Shown: positions 20,946 through 30,634, counted from the first letter of the stretch. The stretch is DNA of 64,000 nt from Bombella pluederhausensis (GCF_026385525.1 NZ_JANIDY010000001.1:868001-932000); one strand, 5' to 3'. The notes: generated by a model from the sequence alone, not told the origin. Numbers and translations are program-made.

Positions 20946-23282
20946 TTGAGCAGTAAACCATCCTCTGGTCCGTCCAAAACCCGCAGCAGCGCCAGCCGCA
21001 CGCGGAAAACGTCCTCTACCCGCACGAAGACACCCCGTACCGGGACAGAAACCGGGATGGAACAGCCAGTAGATGATGCCGTGCAGAATGAGGAAGCGAC
21101 CCCGGCCGCTCCCAAAACAGCCCGCCGCCGTACGGCAGCCAGCACCAGAAAAAAAGCCTCTGCCGCTTCCGTACCAGTCGAGACGGCTACGCCAGCAGAC
21201 TCTGACGATGAAAATGCGGAAAAACCAAAACGCACGGTTCGCCGCCGCAGCGTGAAGACAAAAACCGAAGAAAACGCCTCGCCTGAAAAGGTTAAGGACG
21301 CAGCCGAGCCCGTCAAGAAGCCTGTGAGGCGGACCCGCCGGAAAGCTGCCACCGAAACGCCAGAAGCCGACAGCGTGACGGAAGATGCACAGGCCGCTGT
21401 GTCGGAAGCAGAAGCACCATCTCGTGCCCGCAAGGCACCGACACGCCGCAAATCTGCGACTGGCACAACAAAAGCCGCCAGCAGCCGCACCAAAAAAGCG
21501 GAAACCGAGGCTTCCAGCACAGAGACTGAAGAAAAGAAACCGGCCAAAACGACACGTACACGCCGGAAGAAGGTCGCCGAAGCTGAAGATGCTGCTCCCG
21601 TAACAGACACCGAGGCTGACGAGACAGCAGAGGCTAAGCCTGCAAAGAAAACCACTCGGCGCCGCACAACAGTCAAGACAACCGATGCAGAGGCATCCAC
21701 CTCTACGACTGAGGAAAAGAAGCCTGCTGCAAAACCTGCCCGCCGCCGGAAAGCCGCCCCCAAACCAGAACCAGAGACTGAGGAGGTCCTCCCTCAGGAC
21801 ACTCCCGCCAGCGTAACGAAAGACGTGCTGGAAACGGATGACCGTATCCGCTTCAGCGATCTTGCCCTATCCCAGCCTATTCTCCGAGCTGTCGAGGAAA
21901 TGGGCTATACACACCCAACACCGATTCAGGCGCAGGCCGTGCCGGAGATTCTGGCAGGGCGTGACGTTCTGGGCGTTGCACAGACAGGAACCGGAAAAAC
22001 GGCGTCCTTTACCCTGCCCATGCTGGAGAAACTCTCAAAATCCCGTGCTCGGGCCCGGATGCCTCGCTCGCTGATTCTTGAGCCAACCCGTGAGCTGGCC
22101 CTTCAGGTGGCCGAGAACTTCAAGCAGTATGGTGCGCATCTTCGCCTTACCCATGCCCTGCTGATCGGCGGCGGAAAGATGAATGAACAGCGGGAGCTGC
22201 TCAACCGTGGGGTTGATGTTCTCATCGCCACACCGGGGCGCCTGCTCGACATGTTCGAGCGTGGTGGCCTGCTGATGACGCAAACGGACCTGCTTGTCAT
22301 TGATGAAGCAGACCGGATGCTGGATATGGGCTTCATCCCCGATATCGAGCGCATTGTGGGCCTGCTACCCAAGCGGCGCCAGACACTTTTCTTCTCCGCC
22401 ACCATGGCACCGGAGATTCGCCGTCTGGCTGATGACTTCCTGAATAACCCCAAGGAAATCACCGTAGCCCGCCAGTCTTCCGTTGCCAGCACCATCACCG
22501 AAGGGCTGCTGGTTGTAGAGAAGAAAGATAAGAACCGTGCCCTCTGCGCCCTGCTGCGGCAGGATGATGTGCAGAACGCCATCATCTTCTGCAACCGCAA
22601 GCGTGATGTGGACATGCTGGAGAGCCATCTGACACGACAGAAATTCTCTGTCGGCCATCTGCATGGCGATCTAACACAGGACCTGCGTTTTGAGACGCTG
22701 GAACGCTTCCGCACAGGTGACCTCCAGATTCTGGTCTGCTCGGATGTTGCTGCCCGTGGTATCGATATTGGCGGGCTTTCCCACGTCTTCAATTATGACC
22801 TGCCTTTCAATGCGGAAGACTATGTCCACCGCATTGGCCGCACAGGCCGTGCAGGCAAGGAAGGCAAAGCCTACAGCTTGGCCACACCAGATGAGCAGAA
22901 GCTGCTCGAAGCGGTCGAAACTCTGACGGGTAAGACCATCGAGCCTGTGGCCGTGAAAGGTTTCCGTCATCTTGAATGGCGTGGTGAAGAAGAAAACGCA
23001 CCAGCTCCCGGTAAGCCTGAAAATAAGGAACGTCATCGGGGCGGCAAGGGTAAAAAACCTTCCGATGCCAAGCAGGAGGAGCGCCCTGCCCGCAAGAAGC
23101 AGGCGGAACGTGACCCTCTGCCGGAAGCCCGCAAACATGACCACAAGCAGCGCTCTGGTCGTGCCGAACTTCTTCCCCCTGTGCCGGAAAAGAACGGGAT
23201 TCAGGATGGCTTTGGCGAGAATGTACCGGCCTTCATGAAGGTCAGCTTCCTGCCGGAACCGCGCGATCCGTCTGACGCATGA
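20946..23282 (+). CDS. DEAD-box RNA helicase with a long low-complexity N-terminus
   Basis: At 778 residues it is far longer than an RhlE-type helicase. Residues 1-290 are low-complexity, dominated by Lys, Arg, Ala, Thr and Glu with many RRR/TRRK blocks. The core begins near residue 297: Q-motif (FSDLALSQPILRAVEEMGY), Walker A AQTGTGKT (about residue 345), DEAD (about residue 452), SAT (about residue 482) and HRIGRTGR (about residue 630). A basic tail of about 100 residues follows. The frame starts with TTG at 20946, preceded by GAGAG; the first ATG is at 21057 inside the low-complexity part. Such proteins unwind RNA in ribosome assembly or decay. Its stop overlaps the longer possible start of the next gene (ATGA). 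Confidence 0.9.
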   Translation: MSSKPSSGPSKTRSSASRTRKTSSTRTKTPRTGTETGMEQPVDDAVQNEEATPAAPKTARRRTAASTRKKASAASVPVETATPADSDDENAEKPKRTVRRRSVKTKTEENASPEKVKDAAEPVKKPVRRTRRKAATETPEADSVTEDAQAAVSEAEAPSRARKAPTRRKSATGTTKAASSRTKKAETEASSTETEEKKPAKTTRTRRKKVAEAEDAAPVTDTEADETAEAKPAKKTTRRRTTVKTTDAEASTSTTEEKKPAAKPARRRKAAPKPEPETEEVLPQDTPASVTKDVLETDDRIRFSDLALSQPILRAVEEMGYTHPTPIQAQAVPEILAGRDVLGVAQTGTGKTASFTLPMLEKLSKSRARARMPRSLILEPTRELALQVAENFKQYGAHLRLTHALLIGGGKMNEQRELLNRGVDVLIATPGRLLDMFERGGLLMTQTDLLVIDEADRMLDMGFIPDIERIVGLLPKRRQTLFFSATMAPEIRRLADDFLNNPKEITVARQSSVASTITEGLLVVEKKDKNRALCALLRQDDVQNAIIFCNRKRDVDMLESHLTRQKFSVGHLHGDLTQDLRFETLERFRTGDLQILVCSDVAARGIDIGGLSHVFNYDLPFNAEDYVHRIGRTGRAGKEGKAYSLATPDEQKLLEAVETLTGKTIEPVAVKGFRHLEWRGEEENAPAPGKPENKERHRGGKGKKPSDAKQEERPARKKQAERDPLPEARKHDHKQRSGRAELLPPVPEKNGIQDGFGENVPAFMKVSFLPEPRDPSDA

Positions 23283-23293
23283 TAGGAACCTCC

Positions 23294-24577
23294 ATGCAGA
23301 TTCATGCCACTGTCGAACAGCTTGGCCGTTCGGGAGACGGGATGGTGCGGCACGATGGGCAGGTCTGGTACATCCCCGGCACATTGCCGGGCGAGCGGCT
23401 TCACCTGCGCTTCCATAATGGTCAGGTAGAGCTACTGGAGCGGGAAAGCTCCTCTCCCCACCGTGTAGCCCCTCCCTGTTCCCTCTCTGAACGCTGCGGA
23501 GGCTGTGCTCTCCAGCATATGGACCAGACCGCCCTTCTGGATTGGAAAAAGGATCACGTCCAGCGGGCTCTGAACAAAGGCGGTTTTACAGACCTGCCTG
23601 AGCCCACTCTGTACCAGACGCCTCCTCACAGCCGCCAACGGCTTGACGTGGCCCTGCAACGGGTACCGGGGGGTATGGTTCTTGGACTGCATCAGCGAGG
23701 TGGCGATCCGGTGGACATGACAGAATGTCCCCTCATCCGCCCGGAACTGTTTGATCTGCTCCAACCCCTCCGCCAGTGCCTATCCTCTCTTGGCGCTCTG
23801 ACAGGGCGTGGCAATCTGGCCATCAATCTTCTGGAAAGTGGCCCTGATCTCACACTGGAAACTCCGTCTCCTCTCAGCGGGTCCGACAGGGAGAAGCTGG
23901 CCGCTTTTGCACGGGAACATCACATCCCCCGCATCACATGGCGTCCGGCTCCCGGCAAGGTGATGGAAACGGCGGCTCAGTCTGGGCCGGTTTTTCATCA
24001 TTTTGGGGGTGTGAAGATCTCTCCGCCTCCGGCCAGTTTCCTTCAGGCCAGTCAGGAAGGAGAACGGGCCATCTGCGAGGCGGTTCTCGCCGGTCTGCCT
24101 CCACTGAACCGGAAAGACCGAATCATTGAGCTTTACGCCGGTTGCGGCACCCTGACCTTTCCATTAGCTCAACACGGATTCGTACAGGCCTATGAAGGCG
24201 ATAAAGCCGCCATTGCCGCCCTGCGTGTAGCCACCCATGGCAGCCGTGCCGAAGGATTCGAGCGGGATCTGAATCGTCAGCCCCTTCTACCGCCGGAACT
24301 AAACCAAGCCCGTGTGGTCATGCTGGACCCGCCTTATGCCGGTACCGGCAAACAGCTTGCTTCCCTCCTGCGCTCTAAAGTGCAGGATATGGTTTATGTG
24401 AGCTGCAACCCGGCTGCACTGGAAAAGGAACTCCCAGCCCTGAAACAGGCTGGCTTTGCCGTGCTGTCATGGACCGTGATCGACCAGTTTCTCTGGTCCA
24501 CGGAAGTGGAGACCGTACTGGTTCTTTCCAGAGACCCCAAACGCATCCGCAAGGCCGAAAAAAAGCGGAAGGGATAA
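23294..24577 (+). CDS. Class I SAM-dependent RNA methyltransferase, TrmA/RlmD-like with iron-sulfur cysteines
   Basis: This protein of about 427 residues has a TRAM-like N-terminus (HATVEQLGRSGDG). A 4Fe-4S cysteine set follows: the C-x6-C-x2-C group in the SERCGGCALQ region plus the Cys of TECPL. The SAM-binding part shows ELYAGCGTLTFPLA and MLDPPYAG. The catalytic Cys is in MVYVSCNPAALEKEL. These point to uridine-5 methylation of rRNA or tRNA; which uridine is not determined here. ATG 23294 has a good Shine-Dalgarno (TAGGA) eight bases upstream. An upstream ATG at 23279 overlaps the helicase stop. The last bases of the gene form a hairpin that acts as terminator for the convergent suf operon. 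Confidence 0.9.
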   Translation: MQIHATVEQLGRSGDGMVRHDGQVWYIPGTLPGERLHLRFHNGQVELLERESSSPHRVAPPCSLSERCGGCALQHMDQTALLDWKKDHVQRALNKGGFTDLPEPTLYQTPPHSRQRLDVALQRVPGGMVLGLHQRGGDPVDMTECPLIRPELFDLLQPLRQCLSSLGALTGRGNLAINLLESGPDLTLETPSPLSGSDREKLAAFAREHHIPRITWRPAPGKVMETAAQSGPVFHHFGGVKISPPPASFLQASQEGERAICEAVLAGLPPLNRKDRIIELYAGCGTLTFPLAQHGFVQAYEGDKAAIAALRVATHGSRAEGFERDLNRQPLLPPELNQARVVMLDPPYAGTGKQLASLLRSKVQDMVYVSCNPAALEKELPALKQAGFAVLSWTVIDQFLWSTEVETVLVLSRDPKRIRKAEKKRKG

Positions 24578-24591
24578 TCTCCCTTCCGCTT
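24558..24591 (-). terminator. Terminator of the suf operon, embedded in the convergent methyltransferase gene
   Basis: The stem AAGCGGAAGGGA / TCCCTTCCGCTT is perfect over 12 bp with a five-base loop containing the methyltransferase TAA. On the minus strand it is followed by a run of seven to eight T at 24557-24564, so it should terminate suf transcription inside the neighbouring coding sequence. Confidence 0.8.
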
Positions 24592-24605
24592 CATCCTTGC
24601 AAAGC

Positions 24606-24631
24606 AGCTTTCACGATCAAACGTGAAAGCT
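24606..24631. other. Perfect hairpin spanning the sufA stop codon
   Basis: AGCTTTCACG and CGTGAAAGCT form a perfect 10-bp stem with a six-base loop that contains part of the sufA TGA. There is no U-tract directly after it. It stands 15 bases from the suf terminator stem, so the two convergent genes each end in a hairpin with the stop codon in or near the loop. Confidence 0.6.
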
Positions 24632-24973
24632 TTCCCCACAGCCGCAACGGCCTTTTTCATTGGGATTGGTGAAGGTAAAGCCTGACTCCAGCTCCTTCAC
24701 CTCATAATCCATGACCGTCCCGATCAGGAACAGCGTGGCCTTGCTGTCCACAAGCAAGGTCAGACCGTGATCCTCGATCCGCTCGTCCCCCTTCTGGATT
24801 TCCGGGACGAAATTCATTTCATAGGACATACCGGAACAGCCACGCTTGCCCACGCTGATACGCAGGAATTTTCCCTGTTCGGCTCCTTCGTACAGAGCCT
24901 TAAGACGGGCAGCGGCACGGTCGGTCATGGTCATCAAAGGTGGCAGGCTGCGTTTAGGGGCAGTATCTGTCAT
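24617..24973 (-). CDS. sufA: A-type iron-sulfur carrier SufA/IscA
   Basis: This 118-residue A-type carrier receives Fe-S clusters from the SufBCD scaffold and delivers them to apoproteins. The three conserved cysteines are present: one in KRGCSGMSY and two in the C-terminal GRCGCGESF. ATG 24973 (MTDTAPK) is chosen over a longer frame because it gives standard length. It is the last gene of the suf operon, 39 bases after sufT. Confidence 0.93.
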   Translation of the reverse strand: MTDTAPKRSLPPLMTMTDRAAARLKALYEGAEQGKFLRISVGKRGCSGMSYEMNFVPEIQKGDERIEDHGLTLLVDSKATLFLIGTVMDYEVKELESGFTFTNPNEKGRCGCGESFHV

Positions 24974-25012
24974 GAAAGTTACCCTCCCGGTTCCAGTTTC
25001 CAGCGTTTGCAA

Positions 25013-25459
25013 TCAGAACATATTCAGGGCCAGACGAGCATTGTCGCTCATCCGGCTCATATCCCACGGTGGATCCCATACCACCTTGACGGTCACTTCC
25101 CGCACGGTCGGAACAGACAGCACGGCATAACGCACCATCTGGGGCAGCTCCTGTGCACTGGGGCAGTTCGGTGCCGTAAGAGACATCTCAATATCCACAC
25201 GCCCGTCATCATGCAGGTCGATGGCGTAAATCAGCCCCAGCTCATACACATTGACCGGGATTTCCGGGTCAAAAACGGTCTCAATAGCAGCGATGACTTC
25301 ATCCTGCTGCGGCGGAGCATCCACAGGCGGCGGAACAAGCTCCTCCTGCCCCTCATAGGCCTGCTCCCGTGTCGGAACAGACGGCCCAGCGGGAACAGTC
25401 TCCTCCACAGCGGGAGAAACCGCTTCTTCTCTGATCTTCAGGTCGTCTGCTTCTCTCAT
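25013..25459 (-). CDS. sufT: SUF system Fe-S assembly protein SufT (DUF59/MIP18 family)
   Basis: This 148-residue protein has a variable acidic/proline-rich N-terminus (about 65 residues) followed by a DUF59 domain: VFDPEIPVNVYELGLIY and the conserved LTAPNCPSAQELP with its reactive Cys. SufT assists maturation of Fe-S proteins, especially under high demand. ATG 25459 lies eight bases downstream of the sufS stop, and the position between sufS and sufA supports the assignment. Confidence 0.92.
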   Translation of the reverse strand: MREADDLKIREEAVSPAVEETVPAGPSVPTREQAYEGQEELVPPPVDAPPQQDEVIAAIETVFDPEIPVNVYELGLIYAIDLHDDGRVDIEMSLTAPNCPSAQELPQMVRYAVLSVPTVREVTVKVVWDPPWDMSRMSDNARLALNMF

Positions 25460-25466
25460 GATGTCC

Positions 25467-26678
25467 TCACGCAAGTAAGGCACGCGCACGCTCAATGCCA
25501 TGGGCCAGAGCGTCTATCTCGTCACGTGTCGTATAAATGGCAAAACTGGCTCTAGCGGTGGCCTGCACTCCAAGCTCCTGCATCAGCGGTTCCGCACAAT
25601 GCTGTCCGGCACGGATGGCAATCCCCTGCTGATCCAGCAGAACGGCCAGATCATGAGGATGGGCCCCCTCCACCTCGAGCGAGAACACACCGCCCCGCTC
25701 TACCGGGTTACCCATGATGCGCACTCCATCCGTCTTTTCAAGCACTGTCTGGGCATAAGCGACCAGATCACGCTCATGCGCCTCAATCGCCTCCGCCCCC
25801 AGACTTTCCACGAAACGGATGGCCGCCCCAAGACCCAGAACCTCCAGAATGGCTGGCGTACCGGCCTCGAACTTATGCGGCACATCCGCCCATGTCGCTT
25901 TCTCGAACGAGACGGACTGGATCATGTCGCCACCACCAAGGAAAGGCGGCATTTCCTCCAACAGAGGCAACTTTCCCCAAAGGATGCCAACCCCCGTCGG
26001 GCCATAAAGCTTATGGCCGGTAAAGACGAAGAAATCCGCTCCCAGAGCCTGCACGTCCACCCTGCGGTGCACGATGGACTGGGAGCCATCAACGATGATC
26101 TTTGCTCCATAACGATGCGCCAGCTCTGCCAGCTTCGTTACGGGGGTGATGGTCCCCAGCACGTTGGACATATGCGTGACCGAGACCAGAGCCACCCGGC
26201 CATCCCGCAGCAGCTCCTCATAGGCGGCAAGGTCAATGTCACCATCCGCATTGATCGGCGCAACACGCAGCTCAATGCCCAGACGGTCCCGCAGCATAAG
26301 CCACGGCACGATGTTGGCATGATGTTCCAGCGCAGAAATCAATACGGCCTGACCGGGCTTCAGCTGGTTCCCCAGCGAATGGGCCAAAAGATTGAGGCCT
26401 TCCGTACTATTCTTGGTAAAGACAATCTCCCGCCGGTCTGCCGCATTCAGGAAACGGGCCACATCATCCCGCACAGCCTCATAGGCCTGCGTGGTCCGTT
26501 CGCTCATATCGTACAGACCACGGTGAATATTGGCGTAACAATGCCGTGCCGCTTCACCCATGGCCTCTATGACGCAATCCGGCTTCTGGGCGGAAGCCGC
26601 ACTATCCAGAAAGACCAGCGGGCGACCATGAGCCGTTTCGGAAAGAATGGGGAAGCGGGCACGCACGTTATCAAACAT
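25467..26678 (-). CDS. sufS: Cysteine desulfurase SufS
   Basis: This 403-residue class V PLP enzyme supplies sulfur for SufBCD by converting cysteine to alanine and a protein persulfide. The PLP-lysine lies in FTGHKLYGPTGVG (about residue 227), and the persulfide Cys in RAGQHCAEP (about residue 363). Its ATG overlaps the end of sufD by eight bases, indicating coupled translation. No SufE gene is seen beside it. Confidence 0.96.
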   Translation of the reverse strand: MFDNVRARFPILSETAHGRPLVFLDSAASAQKPDCVIEAMGEAARHCYANIHRGLYDMSERTTQAYEAVRDDVARFLNAADRREIVFTKNSTEGLNLLAHSLGNQLKPGQAVLISALEHHANIVPWLMLRDRLGIELRVAPINADGDIDLAAYEELLRDGRVALVSVTHMSNVLGTITPVTKLAELAHRYGAKIIVDGSQSIVHRRVDVQALGADFFVFTGHKLYGPTGVGILWGKLPLLEEMPPFLGGGDMIQSVSFEKATWADVPHKFEAGTPAILEVLGLGAAIRFVESLGAEAIEAHERDLVAYAQTVLEKTDGVRIMGNPVERGGVFSLEVEGAHPHDLAVLLDQQGIAIRAGQHCAEPLMQELGVQATARASFAIYTTRDEIDALAHGIERARALLA

Positions 26679-27870
26679 GGCCGGGCAATGCCTTCAGCAG
26701 ATAATCACGCAGGCTTTCATGCTCAACCAGCTCTACCGTTTCCAGCAGGAAGGCCTGAACCAGCAGGTCACGGGCCTGCTCCTCCTGAACACCACGGGAA
26801 CGGAGATAAAACAGCTGATCTTCATCCAGTGCACCAACGGTTGCCCCGTGGCTGCACTTAACGTCATCAGCGTAAATCTCAAGCTCCGGCTTGCTGTTCA
26901 TCTGCGCCTTTTCGGAAAGGAGCAGAGCCTGATTCATCTGGTAGCCATCGGTCTTCTGGGCAATCTGATCCACCAGAATCTTGCCCTGAAACACACCCTG
27001 TCCGTTTTCAGACAGCACCGTCCGCACCGTCTGGCGGGATGTGCAGTCCGGCGAAGCATGATGGATCATAGAGGACAGATCATTCAGCCGGCTGCCATCA
27101 ACGAGCTGGATGGCATTGACATTCGTGTTGCTGAACGGACCGGAAAGCTGGCTGACCACCTCCTGACGAGCCAGCACACCACCCTGATTGAGGGTGAAGC
27201 TGTCATAATTGCCACGCTCACCAATACAGGCACCAATGATCCCCAGACGGGCAGCCTCACGGCTTTCCGCCTGATGCGTGACATGGCTGAGATGGGCATT
27301 GTCCGCACAATGAACATCCATCTGCGGGTTCGTCAGATACTGTCCTTCACCAAGCTGGATATCCAACAGGGTCAGAGACGCCCCTTCATCCAGCGTGACA
27401 CTGTGATGAAGGTGAGTGGAGACACCATTTCCTTCTGTCAGACTGACCATGACGATCAGACCGGCATCTTTCCCGGCCGGAACATGCAGCCGTGCCCCCG
27501 GCTGGCGCAGGGCCGCATTCAGCCCCGCAGAGAAACGCCCAGCCAGAAGCGGCTGTACGGCAGAACCATCACCATATTCCTGCACATCCATGCAGGCTGG
27601 CAGATGAGACAGAGCCTTACAGAACCGCCCATTGGCAAAAACAAGCAGACCATCATGCTTCGGCAGGGCCAGCCCATCCACACGCTGCTTCACGGCAGCA
27701 TCATCAAGGGCCGGTGCGGCCTGCCATGCGACACCATTCAGGGACTGAAGCGGCGTATAATGCCATGCTTCAACCCGCCTTGTCGGCAGCCCTTCCGTCC
27801 CCAGCAGGGCTGCACGCTCCCCGGCACGACCCGTCAGGGCCTGCCAGGCTGCTGCATTGTTCTCACTCAC
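26671..27870 (-). CDS. sufD: Fe-S cluster assembly protein SufD
   Basis: This 399-residue scaffold subunit pairs with SufB and the SufC ATPase. The C-terminal half carries the SufB/SufD beta-helix core with KCSHGATVG (given here as its anchor DVKCSHGATV), QLFYLRSRG and a final helix bundle ending LKALPGHV. The frame opens with GTG at 27868-27870, overlapping the sufC stop (GTGA). Length is normal for alphaproteobacterial SufD. Confidence 0.95.
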   Translation of the reverse strand: MSENNAAAWQALTGRAGERAALLGTEGLPTRRVEAWHYTPLQSLNGVAWQAAPALDDAAVKQRVDGLALPKHDGLLVFANGRFCKALSHLPACMDVQEYGDGSAVQPLLAGRFSAGLNAALRQPGARLHVPAGKDAGLIVMVSLTEGNGVSTHLHHSVTLDEGASLTLLDIQLGEGQYLTNPQMDVHCADNAHLSHVTHQAESREAARLGIIGACIGERGNYDSFTLNQGGVLARQEVVSQLSGPFSNTNVNAIQLVDGSRLNDLSSMIHHASPDCTSRQTVRTVLSENGQGVFQGKILVDQIAQKTDGYQMNQALLLSEKAQMNSKPELEIYADDVKCSHGATVGALDEDQLFYLRSRGVQEEQARDLLVQAFLLETVELVEHESLRDYLLKALPGHV

Positions 27871-28637
27871 GCTGCTGCCTCAAGAAACTGTTTGTAGCCC
27901 TGTTTTTCCAGCAGGGTGGCCACTTCCGGCCCGCCACTATGGATGATGCGGCCATGCGCCATGACATGCACACGGTCCGGCACGATATAGTCCAAAAGAC
28001 GCTGATGATGAGTAATCACCAGAGAGGAGAAATCCGGCCCACGCAGGGAATTGACGCCATCTGCCACGATGCGCAGCGCATCAATATCCAGCCCGCTATC
28101 CGTCTCGTCCAGAATGGCAAGTGACGGCTTGAGCAGACGCATCTGAAGCACTTCGTTGCGCTTCTTCTCACCACCGGAGAAGCCGACATTCACGGCACGC
28201 TTAAGCATCTCGCCGGACATGGAAAGACGGGCCGTTTCCTCCCGTGCCAGCTTGAGGAAGGACACCGCATCCAGCTCCTCCTCACCACGGGCCTTGCGCA
28301 CAGCATTTACGGCTGTCCGCAGGAAGTTGGCGTTATTGACACCCGGCAGCTCCACAGGGGACTGGAAAGCCAGAAACACGCCCAGCGCAGCACGTTCTTC
28401 CGGTTCCAGCTCCAGCAGGTCCTGTCCCTTGAAGTGAGCGGACCCACCCGTCACCTCATAATCCTCACGTCCTGCCAGAACGTAAGACAGCGTGGATTTA
28501 CCGGACCCGTTCGGCCCCATGATGGCATGGACTTCCCCCTTGGGGATCGTCAGGTCCAGACCCTTCAGAATTTCCTTGGGGGTTCCGTCAGCATCGATCT
28601 GGGCTTTCAGCCCTTCAATCTTCAGAAAATCACTCAT
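27867..28637 (-). CDS. sufC: Fe-S cluster assembly ATPase SufC
   Basis: This 256-residue ABC-type ATPase drives conformational change of SufB-SufD during cluster building. Walker A is GPNGSGKST (about residue 40), the signature is FSGGEKKRNEV and Walker B ends AILDETDSGLD, all characteristic of SufC. It starts at ATG 28637, three bases after the sufB stop, and its own stop overlaps the sufD start. Confidence 0.97.
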   Translation of the reverse strand: MSDFLKIEGLKAQIDADGTPKEILKGLDLTIPKGEVHAIMGPNGSGKSTLSYVLAGREDYEVTGGSAHFKGQDLLELEPEERAALGVFLAFQSPVELPGVNNANFLRTAVNAVRKARGEEELDAVSFLKLAREETARLSMSGEMLKRAVNVGFSGGEKKRNEVLQMRLLKPSLAILDETDSGLDIDALRIVADGVNSLRGPDFSSLVITHHQRLLDYIVPDRVHVMAHGRIIHSGGPEVATLLEKQGYKQFLEAAA

Positions 28638-28640
28638 AGC

Positions 28641-30122
28641 TTAACCCACGCTCCCTTCCAGACTGATCTGAAGCAGCTTCTGTGCTTCCACAGCAAATTC
28701 CATCGGAAGTTCCTTGAGGACTTCCCGGCAGAAACCGTTCACGATCAGGCCAACGGCTTCTTCTTCTGAAAAACCACGAGACCGGCAATAGAAGAGCTGG
28801 TCCTCGGAAATCTTGGATGTTGTCGCCTCATGCTCGACACGGGCACTCATGTTGCGGCTCTCGATATAGGGAACCGTATGGGCACCGCACTGATTGCCGA
28901 TCAGCAGGCTGTCACACTGCGTAAAGTTACGGCCATTACGGGCCTTGGGCTGCATACGGACCAGTCCACGATAGGTACTGTCCGACTTCCCGGCAGAGAT
29001 GGTCTTGGCCACAATGGTGGACCGTGTATCCGGGGCAAGATGGATCATCTTCGTGCCCGTGTCGGCCTGCTGGTGCCCATTGGTCACGGCAACGGAATAG
29101 AACTCACCGACCGACCCCTTCCCCGCCAGAATGCAGGATGGATACTTCCATGTGATGGCAGAGCCGGTTTCCACCTGTGTCCATGAGATGCGGGCACGGT
29201 CACCTTTGCAGATGCCCCGCTTGGTCACGAAGTTATAGATACCGCCCTTGCCGTTTTCATCACCCGGATACCAGTTCTGCACCGTGGAATATTTGATGAA
29301 GGCATCTTCCATCGCCACCAGCTCAACCACAGCAGCATGAAGCTGGTTCTCATCACGCTGCGGAGCCGTGCATCCCTCCAGATAGGATACGGTAGCCTGA
29401 TCCTCGGCAATGATCAGCGTCCGCTCAAATTGCCCGGTGTTACGGGCATTGATGCGGAAATAGGTGGACAGTTCCATCGGGCAGCGCACCCCTTTGGGCA
29501 CATAAACGAAGGAACCATCGGTAAAGACGGCCGAGTTCAGGGCCGAGAAGAAATTATCAGCAACAGGCACGACCGTGCCCAGATATTTCTTCACCAACTC
29601 GGGATGTTCGATAATCGCCTCGGAGATCGGGCAGAAAATCACGCCTGCTTCAGCCAGCGTCTTGCGGAAGGTTGTTGCCACGGAGACGCTGTCAAACACG
29701 GCGTCAACAGCCACAGGCGTTTTCTGGCCTGCACCTTCCACACCAGCCAGCATCTCCTGCTCGTGAAGCGGAATGCCAAGCTTCTCGTAGGTCTTCAGCA
29801 GCTCGGGATCGACTTCATCAAGGCTTTTCGGACCGGGCTTCTTCTTGGGCTGAGCGAAATAATGGGCATCCTGATAATCAATCGGCGGATGTTTGATCTT
29901 TGCCCAATTCGGCTCGCTCATTTCCTGCCACGCACGGAAGGCCTTCAGTCGCCATTCCAGCATCCACTGAGGCTCTTTCTTGCGAGCGGAAATCAGCCGG
30001 ACGATGTCCTCATTCAACCCTTTCGGGGCGAGGTCCATCTCCACATTCGTCTCAAAACCCCATTCGTAATTGGACTTGGCCAGTTTCTCAACGGCTTCAC
30101 GGGTTTCCGACACAGCCGGCAT
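28641..30122 (-). CDS. sufB: Fe-S cluster assembly protein SufB
   Basis: This 493-residue scaffold subunit carries the nascent Fe-S cluster. Conserved stretches include [34 protein letters not shown] and [21 protein letters not shown], with the C-terminal [16 protein letters not shown] holding the sulfur-accepting Cys. ATG 30122 is chosen because a strong Shine-Dalgarno (AGGGAGG) precedes it. It lies inside the last codons of the regulator gene, so the two genes overlap by 26 bases. Confidence 0.96.
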   Translation of the reverse strand: MPAVSETREAVEKLAKSNYEWGFETNVEMDLAPKGLNEDIVRLISARKKEPQWMLEWRLKAFRAWQEMSEPNWAKIKHPPIDYQDAHYFAQPKKKPGPKSLDEVDPELLKTYEKLGIPLHEQEMLAGVEGAGQKTPVAVDAVFDSVSVATTFRKTLAEAGVIFCPISEAIIEHPELVKKYLGTVVPVADNFFSALNSAVFTDGSFVYVPKGVRCPMELSTYFRINARNTGQFERTLIIAEDQATVSYLEGCTAPQRDENQLHAAVVELVAMEDAFIKYSTVQNWYPGDENGKGGIYNFVTKRGICKGDRARISWTQVETGSAITWKYPSCILAGKGSVGEFYSVAVTNGHQQADTGTKMIHLAPDTRSTIVAKTISAGKSDSTYRGLVRMQPKARNGRNFTQCDSLLIGNQCGAHTVPYIESRNMSARVEHEATTSKISEDQLFYCRSRGFSEEEAVGLIVNGFCREVLKELPMEFAVEAQKLLQISLEGSVG

Positions 30123-30591
30123 GACATCCTCCCTGTTTCTCAGGCCTATGCATTGTCGCTTCCGCCGAGGTGGCAGAGGACGGATCAAATTTCAGATCGG
30201 GGTTGGCCATATCTGCCAGAGTAATGGTCTCCAGAGCCTGACGGACCGCTCCATTAACCATATCCCACTGCCCGGACAGGCCGCAGGTTTCCCCATGTGC
30301 ACATTCCTTGCCATCACAGCAGGCCGTCACACAGATGGGACCATCCACAACGGTAATGACCCGTGCCACGGAGATGTCTTTCAACGCCTCCGCCAGACGA
30401 TACCCGCCCCGTGCACCACGATAGGACACGACCAGCCCACCGGCTGCCAGTCCCTTCAGCAGCTTGGCAACTGTTGGTTCGGGCACGCCGGTCTCCTGTG
30501 CCAGAGAGGCGGCGGTAGCCAGATCGCCACGCACACCCAAGCGCACAAGAACAACAGTTGCATAGTCAGCCAGTTTGGACAGTCTCAGCAC
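30097..30591 (-). CDS. Rrf2-family Fe-S regulator of the suf operon (IscR/SufR-like)
   Basis: This 164-residue winged-helix regulator has an N-terminal DNA-binding domain ([19 protein letters not shown]) and a Cys-rich loop with Cys at about residues 87, 91, 92, 97 and 103, suited to bind a 2Fe-2S or related cluster. As the first gene of sufBCDSTA it most likely represses the operon when clusters are plentiful. The C-terminus carries an extra CHAGC pair of cysteines, encoded where the gene overlaps the sufB start. A palindrome lies about 31 bases upstream of the start and is a candidate operator. Confidence 0.9.
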   Translation of the reverse strand: MLRLSKLADYATVVLVRLGVRGDLATAASLAQETGVPEPTVAKLLKGLAAGGLVVSYRGARGGYRLAEALKDISVARVITVVDGPICVTACCDGKECAHGETCGLSGQWDMVNGAVRQALETITLADMANPDLKFDPSSATSAEATMHRPEKQGGCHAGCVGNP

Positions 30592-30621
30592 AATGAAAAA
30601 CCTACAGCCTGTATCAATGAT

Positions 30622-30634
30622 TCTTAATTTAAGA
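30622..30634. promoter_or_regulatory. Candidate operator upstream of the suf operon
   Basis: TCTTAA-T-TTAAGA is a perfect 6-1-6 inverted repeat in an AT-rich stretch, about 31 bases upstream of the Rrf2 regulator start. Position and symmetry fit a binding site for a dimeric repressor or a promoter-overlapping element. No experimental consensus is matched here. Confidence 0.45.

Noticed and set aside
20942-21763. 273-codon minus-strand Ser/Val/Ala-rich frame
   Set aside because: It mirrors the low-complexity helicase arm on the other strand.
25500-26861. 453-codon plus-strand frame across sufS and sufD
   Set aside because: SufS and SufD have complete motifs on the minus strand; the antisense frame has none.
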